From CBDCUE01 sp965222515 (lineage in GTDB: Bacteria > Pseudomonadota > Alphaproteobacteria > Rickettsiales > JABIRX01): a stretch of DNA of 64,000 bases. Location: the NCBI GenBank assembly GCA_965222515.1, contig CBDCUE010000019.1, positions 110,095 through 174,094 on the forward strand, given 5' to 3'. Below, in pieces: positions 17,442 through 25,767 of this stretch (its first letter is position 1; every line of letters begins with the position of its first letter). The notes below the pieces were generated by a model, which saw only the letters and a program-made list of their open reading frames with translations, did not search any database and had not been told where the DNA came from. Both the position numbers and the translations under genes were made by a program.

Positions 17442-18797
17442 TTAAACCTCTCTTAATGCTTTAAATAAGTTAAAACTAACCATAGCTATACTAGTTTGAA
17501 TGGCAGCTCCATTCATAGTTTTCAACACTATTTTATTTAATGTGTAATCTTTTTTTAAATTTCCTATTACCCCCTCAACTCTAGACCTTGATTTCCTCAA
17601 TTTCCTTTTTTCTAATTTTTGCTTAGCTGTAGATTTTCCTTGATTCTTAAGACTATGTTTTATATCAAAACTCTTTAATAAAGCTTTATTATCAAACGAA
17701 GAATAACCATCATCTATCAGAACCTTCTTCGGCAATCTCTCAAATCTATCTTGATGATTTGCTAAACTATTCTTTAATTCTAACTTCTCATTAAATGCCC
17801 TATGCTCTACTTTATCACTAAACACATAACCATCTGTTAAAGCTATATGTGCCTTTGCTCCAAATTCTGTTTTTTTACCTCCTTCCTTGCCTCTTTTGAT
17901 TGGTCTTACAAATGGTTGGTCAAAACTTATTATTCTGCCTGGAATACTTGTAACCTTTTCTTTGTATTTTCTTTGTTGTTGCCTAAAAATCTCTTTTCCT
18001 ACTACTAACTTTTTTTCTATTTCCTTTATTAACCCTTGTAAACCCACCTCCTCAATCAATCCTAACTGAAAATTACCAGACGATAATTTCTTCTTTGCTC
18101 CCTTTATTATTGCTACCAATTGATTAATATTTCTATTAGTAAAATTCAACATTTTCCTAGTTGCCTTATTTATTACTTTCTTGTTCTTCTGCTTCTTTTT
18201 TGCAAAATCTAAATATACTTTCTTTGCTTTTCTTTTGTAAGTTCTTATCTTCTCTTCTATTTTGAACTTTTTTTTTAATATATCTATTTGCTTAATTGCA
18301 TAACTTCTTACAGTATTAAGCAATTTTACATCATTTGGATATTCTATTTTACTCTCAAACACTGTACCATCAAGCAACAATTCTTTTCCTTTGACAAACC
18401 TTTTATCCTTTAGCACCTCTAATATTTCTGATTCAAATTTTAAAAAATACTCTGCTCCTAATTTATTTCTTCTTTTTGTTAATAAGCTAGGATCCATCAC
18501 TTTTGTTATCTTGCTTACAAAAGTATCATAACCACAAAAATATTGAAAATATGGATTTTCATAAAAATATTCTAATATCTCAACATCACTCAAACCTAAT
18601 CTTACTTTACCGATAAGCAAACCTAGCACTAATTTAGCTGATTTTACCACTCCCAATCTTTTAGGATCAAAATATTTATCATGAAGTGCAATCAAATTAT
18701 CCCAAGGAACTAGCTCTGATAATTTTATCCATCTGTTGTTTTCGTCTAACTTACCTCCAAAAGGCATCATATCTGCAAATAATGGTAATGTTCTCAT
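17442..18797 (-). CDS. IS5/IS1182-type transposase
   Basis: A 451-residue DDE transposase. The N-terminal DUF772-type region (RWIKLSELVPWDNLIALHDK, GLLIGKVRLGLSDVEILEYF, NPYFQYFCGYDTF) precedes a DDE domain with LLLDGTVFESKIEYPNDVKL (first Asp), a central basic segment and VLIDDGYSSFD with EGVIGNLKKDYTLNK near the C-terminus (last acidic residue in RVEGVIGNLK). It is the single gene of the element in cysH. The frame is complete and no frameshift is needed. Confidence 0.9.
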   Translation of the reverse strand: MRTLPLFADMMPFGGKLDENNRWIKLSELVPWDNLIALHDKYFDPKRLGVVKSAKLVLGLLIGKVRLGLSDVEILEYFYENPYFQYFCGYDTFVSKITKVMDPSLLTKRRNKLGAEYFLKFESEILEVLKDKRFVKGKELLLDGTVFESKIEYPNDVKLLNTVRSYAIKQIDILKKKFKIEEKIRTYKRKAKKVYLDFAKKKQKNKKVINKATRKMLNFTNRNINQLVAIIKGAKKKLSSGNFQLGLIEEVGLQGLIKEIEKKLVVGKEIFRQQQRKYKEKVTSIPGRIISFDQPFVRPIKRGKEGGKKTEFGAKAHIALTDGYVFSDKVEHRAFNEKLELKNSLANHQDRFERLPKKVLIDDGYSSFDNKALLKSFDIKHSLKNQGKSTAKQKLEKRKLRKSRSRVEGVIGNLKKDYTLNKIVLKTMNGAAIQTSIAMVSFNLFKALREV

Positions 18798-18836
18798 AGC
18801 AATGTCTAAAAAAAATTATATTTTTTTCTAAAAAAG

Positions 18837-18874
18837 TGCAAAGGTTTTCTCGTCATTATCTTCAAACCTTTGCA
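18837..18874 (+). terminator. Hairpin with T-tract inside the IS right end
   Basis: TGCAAAGGTTT (18837-18847) pairs with AAACCTTTGCA (18864-18874) and is followed on the plus strand by TTTTT. It sits upstream of the transposase gene and points against incoming plus-strand transcription. It would shield the IS and add polarity on cysJIDN. Confidence 0.6.
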
Positions 18875-18965
18875 TTTTTACTCAAAAATCTAACATAAAT
18901 ATACCACTCAAACCCTTATAATACAACCCTTTTCCTTGCTTTTTTTACCTAATTCAGCAGACTCT

Positions 18966-19455
18966 ATTTACTGAAACATATCAAATATGGCAAGAAACAT
19001 TAGATTTATATAAAGTAAAAATCAAAAGCTATTATCCTAAGCAAGATGATTTAGAAAAATTTGTAGATGATAATGGTGTTAATGCTTTTTATCAATCTTA
19101 TGAAAATAGGGTTGCTTGTTGTCAAATAAGAAAAATAGAACCTCTAAAAAGAGCATTATTTGGTAAAAAGATTTGGATTAGTGGAGTTAGAAAAAAACAT
19201 TCACAAAATAGAGCAAAAAAAGAAATTTTTGAGCAAGATAATAAGCTTAACATTATCAAATTTTATCCATTATTAAATTTAAGTAATGATGAAATATGGG
19301 AACATATAAAAGAAAATAAAGTTATTTATAACAAATTATATGACCAAAATTTTGAATCTATTGGCTGCACCCCCTGCACCAGATCTGGCTTTGCTAGAGA
19401 TGGTAGATGGTGGTGGGAAAATGATAAAAAAAAAGAATGTGGGTTACATAAATGA
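18966..19455 (+). pseudogene. cysH: APS reductase, 3' fragment
   Basis: This is the continuation of cysH after the IS (first four bases are the duplicated ATTT). It reads TETYQIWQETLDLYKVKIKS, then RVACCQIRKIEPLKRALFGK, WISGVRKKHSQNR, GCTPCTRSGFARDGRWWW, and ends at TGA 19453-19455. The CC ... CxxC cysteines bind a [4Fe-4S] cluster in APS reductases (assimilatory type, acting on APS rather than PAPS), in accord with the absence of cysC from the operon. It has no start of its own and is presumably not translated. Confidence 0.9.
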
Positions 19456-19477
19456 AATTATCGATGCCTCTCATAAT

Positions 19478-19657
19478 TAAAAAATATTCGTGTAAATACT
19501 AATAAGATAACATATGCACAAATAACAACCTTAACTGAAAAAAATATTCGTGTAAATGTTAATAAAACAACATCTACACAAATAACAACCTTAACTTAAA
19601 AAAATATTTGTATAAATGTTAATAAAATAACATCTACACAAATAACAACCTTAACCT
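19478..19657. repeat. Three 60-bp tandem repeats upstream of cysJ
   Basis: Copies start near 19478, 19538 and 19598; each contains ATATT(C/T)GTGTAAATGTT, then ATAACATCTACACAAATAAC and AACCTTAAC. Within each unit GTGTAAATGTT can pair with AACATCTACAC (one mismatch), so the RNA would hold three serial hairpins just before the cysJ start at 19682. A partial fourth tail (CCTTAACTTT) follows. It is non-coding; role unknown (mRNA stabilisation, internal promoter or decayed repeat element). Confidence 0.75.
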
Positions 19658-19681
19658 AAAAAAACCTTAACTTTAAAAAAA

Positions 19682-21010
19682 ATGATTAGTGAGAAGAAAA
19701 AAGAAATATTAAATAATTTATTACTGAATTTATCTAAAGAAGAGATAATTTGGTTGAATGGGTTTTTAGCGGCAAAAAGTGAGAGTGGCTTGATAGTGTC
19801 TGCACCAATTACAAATAATAATGAGCCTATGATAAAGGAAATAAGCATTATTTATGCAACAGAGACGGGCAATGCTAAGAAAATAGCTAATAATCTTAAT
19901 AAAAAATTTAAGGATTTAAAGATAAAGACAAAAATTAAGTCTGTTGATCAATATAATTTAGAAGATATTACTAAAGAACAATATTTAATTTTTATTGCGG
20001 CAACTCATGGTGAAGGAGAATTTTCAGAGACTGCGAATGAGTTTTGGAGTTTTTTAATATCTACAAAACCAGATTTGGTAAAATTAAAATATGCAATAAT
20101 TGGTCTTGGAGATTCTGATTATCCATTATTTTGTGAAGCAGCTAGAAAGTTAGAAAGAAAATTTGTAGAATTAGGAGCAAGCTTATGGTATAAATCTGCT
20201 GAATTTGATTTAGATTTTTTAGATCATATTGAAAATTATTATCAGGGTTTGAAGGAGTCTCTTTTCGTTAAGAAAAAATCTATAAAGCAAAATTATTCTG
20301 GAAAAATAATTAAAAATGTTATTTTAAATGATGATGGTTCTAATAAAGAAATTCATCATGTTGAAATAAAAAGCGATGCAGAGTTTCAAGCAGGAGACTC
20401 TATCGGAATAAAAATTAATAATAATGCTCCAAGATTATATTCTATTTCATCAGCACCAGAGCAGGGAAAAATAGCTTTGACAGTAAAGCATTTAAAAGAT
20501 GGTTTATGCTCACCATTATTAGCAAATTTGACAAAAAAAGAAAGTTTAGATTTTTATATAGCACCAAATAATAATTTTAAATTACCAGAAGGTGATAAAG
20601 ATATAATTATGGTAGGGGCAGGAACAGGAATTGCTCCTTTTAGGTCATTTTTGGAAAAACGAGATTTAGATGGTGCAACGGGAAAGAATTGGCTGTTTTT
20701 TGGTGAGCAATATGCAAAATTTGATTTTTTATATCAGACTGAATTACAAGATTATTTAGAATCTGAATTATTAACTAAATTAGATTTGGCTTTTTCAAGA
20801 GATCAAGAACAGAAAATTTATGTTCAAGACAGAATAACAGAAAAAGCTGAAGAATTAAAAAAATGGTTAGAAAATGGAGCATATTTTTATATTTGTGGAG
20901 ATAAAAGCAAAATGGCTAAAGATGTTGAGGCAGTTTTAGTGAAAATTTTAGGACAAAATTTTCTTAATCAATTGATTGAAGAGGATCGTTATTTAAAAGA
21001 TGTCTATTAA
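19682..21010 (+). CDS. cysJ: Sulfite reductase flavoprotein, compact form without connecting domain
   Basis: A 442-residue NADPH-to-CysI electron carrier; the E. coli protein has 599. The N-terminus (LLLNLSKEEIIWLNGFLAA) aligns with CysJ. The flavodoxin domain is ~52-195 (YATETGNAKKIANN, ATHGEGEFSE, GLGDSDYPLFC). The FAD/NADP reductase domain is ~215-442 (APRLYSISSAPEQ, MVGAGTGIAPFRSFLEKR, GKNWLFFGEQ, YFYICGDKSKMAKDVE, closing YLKDVY). The strand FQAGDSIGIKI leads straight into APRLYSISS, so the ~120-residue helical connecting domain of standard CysJ is missing, not replaced. The start ATG 19682 is preceded by A-rich sequence and no Shine-Dalgarno. It lies 16 bases before cysI. Confidence 0.88.
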   Translation: MISEKKKEILNNLLLNLSKEEIIWLNGFLAAKSESGLIVSAPITNNNEPMIKEISIIYATETGNAKKIANNLNKKFKDLKIKTKIKSVDQYNLEDITKEQYLIFIAATHGEGEFSETANEFWSFLISTKPDLVKLKYAIIGLGDSDYPLFCEAARKLERKFVELGASLWYKSAEFDLDFLDHIENYYQGLKESLFVKKKSIKQNYSGKIIKNVILNDDGSNKEIHHVEIKSDAEFQAGDSIGIKINNNAPRLYSISSAPEQGKIALTVKHLKDGLCSPLLANLTKKESLDFYIAPNNNFKLPEGDKDIIMVGAGTGIAPFRSFLEKRDLDGATGKNWLFFGEQYAKFDFLYQTELQDYLESELLTKLDLAFSRDQEQKIYVQDRITEKAEELKKWLENGAYFYICGDKSKMAKDVEAVLVKILGQNFLNQLIEEDRYLKDVY

Positions 21011-21026
21011 TAATTAAGATAAAAAA

Positions 21027-22595
21027 ATGACTGAAAAAATTAAAATAAATAGTAATTATTTAAGAGGTGATTTAGCTCAAGATTTACAGAATCAGGTTAC
21101 TGGTAAAGTAAGTGATGATAATCACCAATTAATTAAATTCCATGGGATTTATGAACAAGATGATCGTGATAGAAGAGTAATTAGGGCTGCTAAGAAATTG
21201 GAGAAAGATTATTCTTTTATGATAAGACTTAGAATCGCAGGAGGTAGAATTGATGCAAAGCAATGGCTATCTGTTAGTAAAATAGCAGATGATTATTCTA
21301 ATGGTAATATAAAAATTACTACCCGTCAAACAGTTCAATTACATGGAATTATAAAATCAAAATTAAAGCCTACTATAAAATATTTTGATAGATATAATTT
21401 GGATTCAATAGCTGCTTGTGGAGATGTAAATAGAAATGTAATTTCTTCTGTTTTTGGTAATGACATTGATCAACTTAGTGATTTAGCAGTAGCAATTAGT
21501 GATGAATTTTTACCTAAAACTAATGCATATAAAGAAATTTGGCTTGATGGAGAAAAAGTTACTAATGATAATGAGCCTTTATATGGAAAAACTTATCTAC
21601 CTAGAAAATTTAAAATTGCTATAGCAAATCCTCCTTATAATGATGTTGATGTCTATGCTCATGATATTGGCTTAATTAAAGTAGAGGGTGGTTATAATGT
21701 TTTAGTAGGTGGAGGAATGGGAGTAACTCACGGTAATGAGCAAACTTATCCAAGATTAGGTAGTTTAATTGGTTTTGCAAAAGATGAAGATATTTTAGAA
21801 GTTATCAAACAAATTATGTTAATCCAAAGAGATAATGGTAATAGAGAAAATCGTAAACAAGCAAGGTTAAAATACACTATTGATAGATTAAGCTTAAAAT
21901 GGTTTGAAGTTGAATTGGCAAAAATACTTGGTTTTAAATTAGAAAAAGCAAAAGAGTTTTCTTTTAAGCAAAGAACAGATTTTTTTGGTTTTTTAGATGA
22001 ACATAGATTTTCTATATTTATTGAAAATGGTAAAGTGTTTGGTGATATAAAAAATGCTTTAGATGAAATTGCTAAAAAAGAAATAGGTAATTTTACTTTT
22101 ACTAATAATCAAAACCTTATTATTTCTGATTTAAAGGATAAAAATTCTTTGTTAGAAATTTTAAATAAATATGGATTAAATAATTTAGAATCTCAGATAA
22201 GAAAATCGGCAATGGCTTGTGTGGCTTTAAATACTTGCCCGCTTGCCTTAGCTGAAGCACAAAGATATTTACCTTCATTACTTACAAAAATTGAAGTTAT
22301 TCTAAAAAATTATAAATTAGAAGGTGAGGATATTTCAATTAGGATGACAGGGTGTCCTAATGGTTGTGCCAGACCATATTTAGCAGAAATTGGCTTGGTA
22401 GGAACAGCATTAGGGCAATATAATTTGTATTTAGGGGCTGATCCCTTTGGTCAAAGATTGAATAAATTATATAAAAAATCTTTAACTGAAGAGCAAATTT
22501 TAACAAATTTAGATCAATTATTTGAAAATTTTGCAAGAAATCGTCAAAAAAATCAAAAATTTGGAGATTTTATATATGAACAAATAAATATTTAA
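21027..22595 (+). CDS. cysI: Sulfite reductase hemoprotein (beta subunit)
   Basis: A 522-residue siroheme/[4Fe-4S] enzyme reducing sulfite to sulfide. It carries the substrate-side TTRQTVQLHGI, the ferredoxin-like repeats, and both cluster motifs near the C-terminus: ACVALNTCPLALAEAQRYLP and MTGCPNGCARPYLAEIGLVG, whose four cysteines hold the iron-sulfur cluster and the siroheme. It is somewhat shorter than E. coli CysI (570) with all catalytic blocks present. It sits between cysJ and cysD with 16- and 22-base gaps, in one operon. Confidence 0.94.
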   Translation: MTEKIKINSNYLRGDLAQDLQNQVTGKVSDDNHQLIKFHGIYEQDDRDRRVIRAAKKLEKDYSFMIRLRIAGGRIDAKQWLSVSKIADDYSNGNIKITTRQTVQLHGIIKSKLKPTIKYFDRYNLDSIAACGDVNRNVISSVFGNDIDQLSDLAVAISDEFLPKTNAYKEIWLDGEKVTNDNEPLYGKTYLPRKFKIAIANPPYNDVDVYAHDIGLIKVEGGYNVLVGGGMGVTHGNEQTYPRLGSLIGFAKDEDILEVIKQIMLIQRDNGNRENRKQARLKYTIDRLSLKWFEVELAKILGFKLEKAKEFSFKQRTDFFGFLDEHRFSIFIENGKVFGDIKNALDEIAKKEIGNFTFTNNQNLIISDLKDKNSLLEILNKYGLNNLESQIRKSAMACVALNTCPLALAEAQRYLPSLLTKIEVILKNYKLEGEDISIRMTGCPNGCARPYLAEIGLVGTALGQYNLYLGADPFGQRLNKLYKKSLTEEQILTNLDQLFENFARNRQKNQKFGDFIYEQINI

Positions 22596-22617
22596 CAATA
22601 AACTTAAAAAAAATAAA

Positions 22618-23502
22618 ATGACAAAACATTTAAAATATTTAGAAGAAGAATCTATTTATATAATTAGAGAAGCGGTTGCTGAGTTTGATAATCCAGTTTT
22701 TCTTTATTCAATTGGTAAGGATTCTTCTGTATTATTACATTTAATTTTAAAGGCGTTTTATCCAGCAAAACCTAATTTTCCATTACTTCATATTGATACT
22801 GGTTGGAAATTTAAGGAAATGATTAAATTTAGAGATAAAGTAGTGACTAAACACGGATTGAATTTAATTGTATTTCAAAATAAAGAAGCTATTAAAAATA
22901 ATGTTAATCCAATTATGCATCATAACTATACAGATATAATGAAAACTGCTACTTTAAAGCAGGCATTGGATAAATATAAATTTAATGTTGCTTTTGGTGG
23001 GGCAAGAAGAGATGAAGAAAAGTCTCGTTCTAAGGAAAGAATTTTTTCGTTTAGAAATAATTTTCATAATTGGGATGCTAAAAATCAAAGACCTGAATTA
23101 TTTAATAATTTCAATACTAAAATCTCAGCAGGTCAATCAATGAGAGTTTTTCCTTTATCAAATTGGACAGAAATAGATGTTTGGCAATATATAGAGCAAG
23201 AAAACATAGAAATAGTTTCTCTTTATTTTGCTAAAAAAAGGCAAGTTATAAATAAAAATGGAGCAAAAATAATGATAGATGATCAAAGATTACCTTTAAC
23301 TAGCAAGCCACAAGAAGAATTAGTGCGTTTTAGAACTTTGGGATGTTATCCATTAACTGGAGCAATTTCATCTAAAGCAAAAAATTTAGGTCAAATTATT
23401 GAAGAATTACAAAGCTCAAAATTTTCTGAAAGACAGGGAAGATTGATTGATAATGATCAAATTGGTTCTATGGAGAAGAAAAAACAAGAAGGGTATTTTT
23501 AA
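22618..23502 (+). CDS. cysD: Sulfate adenylyltransferase subunit 2
   Basis: A 294-residue catalytic subunit of ATP sulfurylase. The PP-loop is FLYSIGKDSSVLLHLILKAF. Further family blocks are FGGARRDEEKSRSKERIFSF, FPLSNWTEIDVWQYIEQENI and VRFRTLGCYPLTGAI. Length is close to E. coli CysD (302). It is followed after one base by the cysN start, so the two subunits are produced together. It makes APS from sulfate and ATP with energy from GTP hydrolysis by CysN. Confidence 0.94.
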   Translation: MTKHLKYLEEESIYIIREAVAEFDNPVFLYSIGKDSSVLLHLILKAFYPAKPNFPLLHIDTGWKFKEMIKFRDKVVTKHGLNLIVFQNKEAIKNNVNPIMHHNYTDIMKTATLKQALDKYKFNVAFGGARRDEEKSRSKERIFSFRNNFHNWDAKNQRPELFNNFNTKISAGQSMRVFPLSNWTEIDVWQYIEQENIEIVSLYFAKKRQVINKNGAKIMIDDQRLPLTSKPQEELVRFRTLGCYPLTGAISSKAKNLGQIIEELQSSKFSERQGRLIDNDQIGSMEKKKQEGYF

Positions 23503-23503
23503 C

Positions 23504-24694
23504 ATGACAAATAATATAATAAAATTTTTAACAGCGGGCCATGTAGATGATGGTAAATCTACATTAATTGGTAAATTACTTTATGAAACAGATTCTATAT
23601 CTGATGATCAGATTGAGAGTATAAAAAATCTGGGTAATGGTAAAATAGATTATTCTTTATTTGTAGAAGGTTTAGAGTCAGAGAGAAGGCAAAAAATTAC
23701 TATTGATGTTGCTTATCGTTATTTTTCTTATCAAAATCAGAAGTTTATTATTGCAGATAGCCCAGGTCATGAGCAATATACTAAAAATATGGCAGTAGCT
23801 GCTGCTAATTCTGATGTTGCGGTGATTTTAATTGATGCAATTGATGGGGTGCAAAGTCAAACTATTCGTCATAGCTATATTTCTTATCTTTTTGGGATAA
23901 AAAACTTTATTATAGCTATTAATAAAATGGATTTAGTAGATTATAAGCAAGAAGTTTTTGAGCAGATAAAAACAGAGTTTTTGGATAAAATATCTAAATT
24001 AGAGATAAAAAACATCAATTTTGTGCCAATTTCGGCATTAAATTCTGATAATTTGATAAAATTAAGCTCAAATACTCTTTGGTATCAAGAAAAATCATTG
24101 CTTGATTTATTATATCAAACAAAAATTGTAGCAAATAAAGAGATAGAATCTAGATTTTTAGTGCAGAATGTCCTAAAACATCAAAATAAAAGATTTTATC
24201 AAGGTAAATTATTGGGAAAAAAATTAGAAATTAACGATAAAATAACTATTTTTCCTAGTGAATATCAAACAATTATCAAAGATATTATTTTTAATTCTGA
24301 AACTAACTTATCTATTAATTTAGAAGATGATTTTGATATAGATAGGGGGGTAGTTTTTGCCAAGAATCAAATAAAATTTTCTGATAATTTTGTAGCGAAT
24401 TTAATTTGGTTTTCAAATAAAAAATTAGACTTATCTAGTCAAAATAATTGTTATATTAGAATAAATCACAATTATTTTGAGGCGATAATAAATAAAATAA
24501 ACCATTCAATTAATATTGATAATCTATCAAAGCAGCAAAATGCTTTAATAGAGCAAAATCAAATTAACAATGTAGAGATTTTATTATCACAAAAAGTAGC
24601 TTTTGACCCTTTTATTGATAATAAATTTACGGGATCATTTTTATTAATTGATAAAAATGATAACGAAACTTTAGCGGTGGGATTGATAGATTAA
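23504..24694 (+). CDS. cysN: Sulfate adenylyltransferase subunit 1 (GTPase)
   Basis: 396 residues from ATG 23504, which lies 2 bases after the cysD stop. A longer in-frame reading from 23447 would overlap cysD and precede the conserved start, so it is rejected. It is an EF-Tu-like GTPase: G1 AGHVDDGKSTLIGKL, G3 ADSPGHEQYTKNM, G4 INKMDLVDY, then beta-barrel domains. It is shorter than E. coli CysN (475) in the C-terminal domains and lacks a fused CysC kinase. No cysC occurs in the window, which fits an APS-reducing CysH. Confidence 0.92.
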   Translation: MTNNIIKFLTAGHVDDGKSTLIGKLLYETDSISDDQIESIKNLGNGKIDYSLFVEGLESERRQKITIDVAYRYFSYQNQKFIIADSPGHEQYTKNMAVAAANSDVAVILIDAIDGVQSQTIRHSYISYLFGIKNFIIAINKMDLVDYKQEVFEQIKTEFLDKISKLEIKNINFVPISALNSDNLIKLSSNTLWYQEKSLLDLLYQTKIVANKEIESRFLVQNVLKHQNKRFYQGKLLGKKLEINDKITIFPSEYQTIIKDIIFNSETNLSINLEDDFDIDRGVVFAKNQIKFSDNFVANLIWFSNKKLDLSSQNNCYIRINHNYFEAIINKINHSINIDNLSKQQNALIEQNQINNVEILLSQKVAFDPFIDNKFTGSFLLIDKNDNETLAVGLID

Positions 24695-24695
24695 G

Positions 24696-24808
24696 GGAGT
24701 GTTTATAATTCCCATTAACACTCCAAGGAGAGAGGTCTTAGTGGTCCTTCTCCAAGGGATCTGGCTCACCTTCATCGTGTAAATGGCAATAGGATTGCCA
24801 ATTCACAC
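24696..24808. other. Structured cysN-cysK intergenic region
   Basis: Three inverted repeats follow one another in 113 bases: GGAGTGTT / AACACTCC (24696-24724), GGAGA / TCTCC (24727-24753), and GTGTAAATGGCAA / TTGCCAATTCACAC (24777-24808, one bulge). None is followed by a T-tract. The region is far more GC-rich than its surroundings. It could be a palindromic repeat element, an mRNA-processing site between the reduction genes and cysKE, or a small RNA. Not recognised. Confidence 0.45.
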
Positions 24809-24832
24809 CTAACAATATTAACTAATAAAAAT

Positions 24833-25765
24833 ATGACAATATATAATAACCTTATTGAATTAACTGGTAATACACCACTTGTTCGAATTAACAAATTAAA
24901 TAAAACTAAGGCAGAAATAATTGCTAAATTAGAGTTTTATAATCCAGCTTCATCTGTTAAAGATAGAATTGGAGTACATATGGTAGAATCTGCGGAAAGG
25001 GCAGGTAAGATTGACCCTAAAACTACTATTTTAATTGAGCCAACTTCTGGAAATACAGGAATTGCATTAGCTTTTGTGGCAGCAGTAAAAGGTTATAAAT
25101 TAATTTTAACTATGCCTGAATCTATGTCAATAGAAAGAAGAAAACTTTTAAAAGCTTATGGTGCTAAGGTGGTTTTGACAGAGGCTAAAAAGGGTATGAA
25201 AGGTGCTATTGAAAAGGCAAAAGAGCTTGCTGAAAATACAGAAAATTCATTTATTCTGCAACAATTTAGTAATCAGGCAAATGTAGAAATTCATCAAAAA
25301 ACTACGGCTGAAGAAATTTGGAAAGAGACAGACGGCAAGATTGATATTTTTGTTTCTGGTGTAGGAACTGGTGGAACAATTACAGGAGTTTCTTCAATAT
25401 TAAAGAAAAGAAATCCAGATTTGCAGGTAATAGCTGTTGAGCCACAAGATAGTCCGATTTTATCAGGTGGAGAACCTGGACCTCATAAAATACAAGGAAT
25501 TGGTGCTGGTTTTGTACCGGATATTTTAGATAAATCATTAATTGATGAGGTGGTACAAGTTGCAAATGATCAAGCGGTGACAACAGCTAGAGAGCTTGCT
25601 TTGCAAGAAGGTATATTAACGGGTATTTCTTCTGGCGCTGCATTTTATGCAGCAGAAAAAATAGCTTCAAGACCAGAAAATGCAGGTAAAAGAATTGTTT
25701 TTATTGTTCCTTCATTTGGTGAGAGATATTTAAGTAGTATTTTATTTGAAAATATTGAAGAATAA
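24833..25765 (+). CDS. cysK: Cysteine synthase A (O-acetylserine sulfhydrylase)
   Basis: A 310-residue PLP enzyme joining sulfide and O-acetylserine to cysteine. Motifs: ELTGNTPLVRIN, NPASSVKDRIG with the PLP lysine, PTSGNTGIALAF, GVGTGGTITGVS (phosphate-binding glycine loop), HKIQGIGAGFVP, and GISSGAAF near the C-terminus. Length is typical. It is followed after two bases by cysE, whose product supplies the substrate and whose C-terminal Ile normally docks into the CysK active site. Confidence 0.95.
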   Translation: MTIYNNLIELTGNTPLVRINKLNKTKAEIIAKLEFYNPASSVKDRIGVHMVESAERAGKIDPKTTILIEPTSGNTGIALAFVAAVKGYKLILTMPESMSIERRKLLKAYGAKVVLTEAKKGMKGAIEKAKELAENTENSFILQQFSNQANVEIHQKTTAEEIWKETDGKIDIFVSGVGTGGTITGVSSILKKRNPDLQVIAVEPQDSPILSGGEPGPHKIQGIGAGFVPDILDKSLIDEVVQVANDQAVTTARELALQEGILTGISSGAAFYAAEKIASRPENAGKRIVFIVPSFGERYLSSILFENIEE

Positions 25766-25767
25766 TT

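Larger units (their letters stand above)
17299..18965. mobile_element. IS5/IS1182-type insertion sequence in cysH
   Basis: A 1667-bp element with perfect 17-base inverted repeats: AGAGTCTGCTGAATTAG at 17299-17315, and its complement at 18949-18965. It is flanked by the 4-base target duplication ATTT (17295-17298 and 18966-18969). It carries one transposase gene on the minus strand, opposite to the cys operon, and an internal hairpin-T-tract near its right end. Both ends and the gene look intact, so it may still be mobile. Confidence 0.92.

Noticed and set aside
23447..23503. cysN start within cysD
   Set aside because: The conserved GTPase start follows ATG 23504, two bases after the cysD stop.
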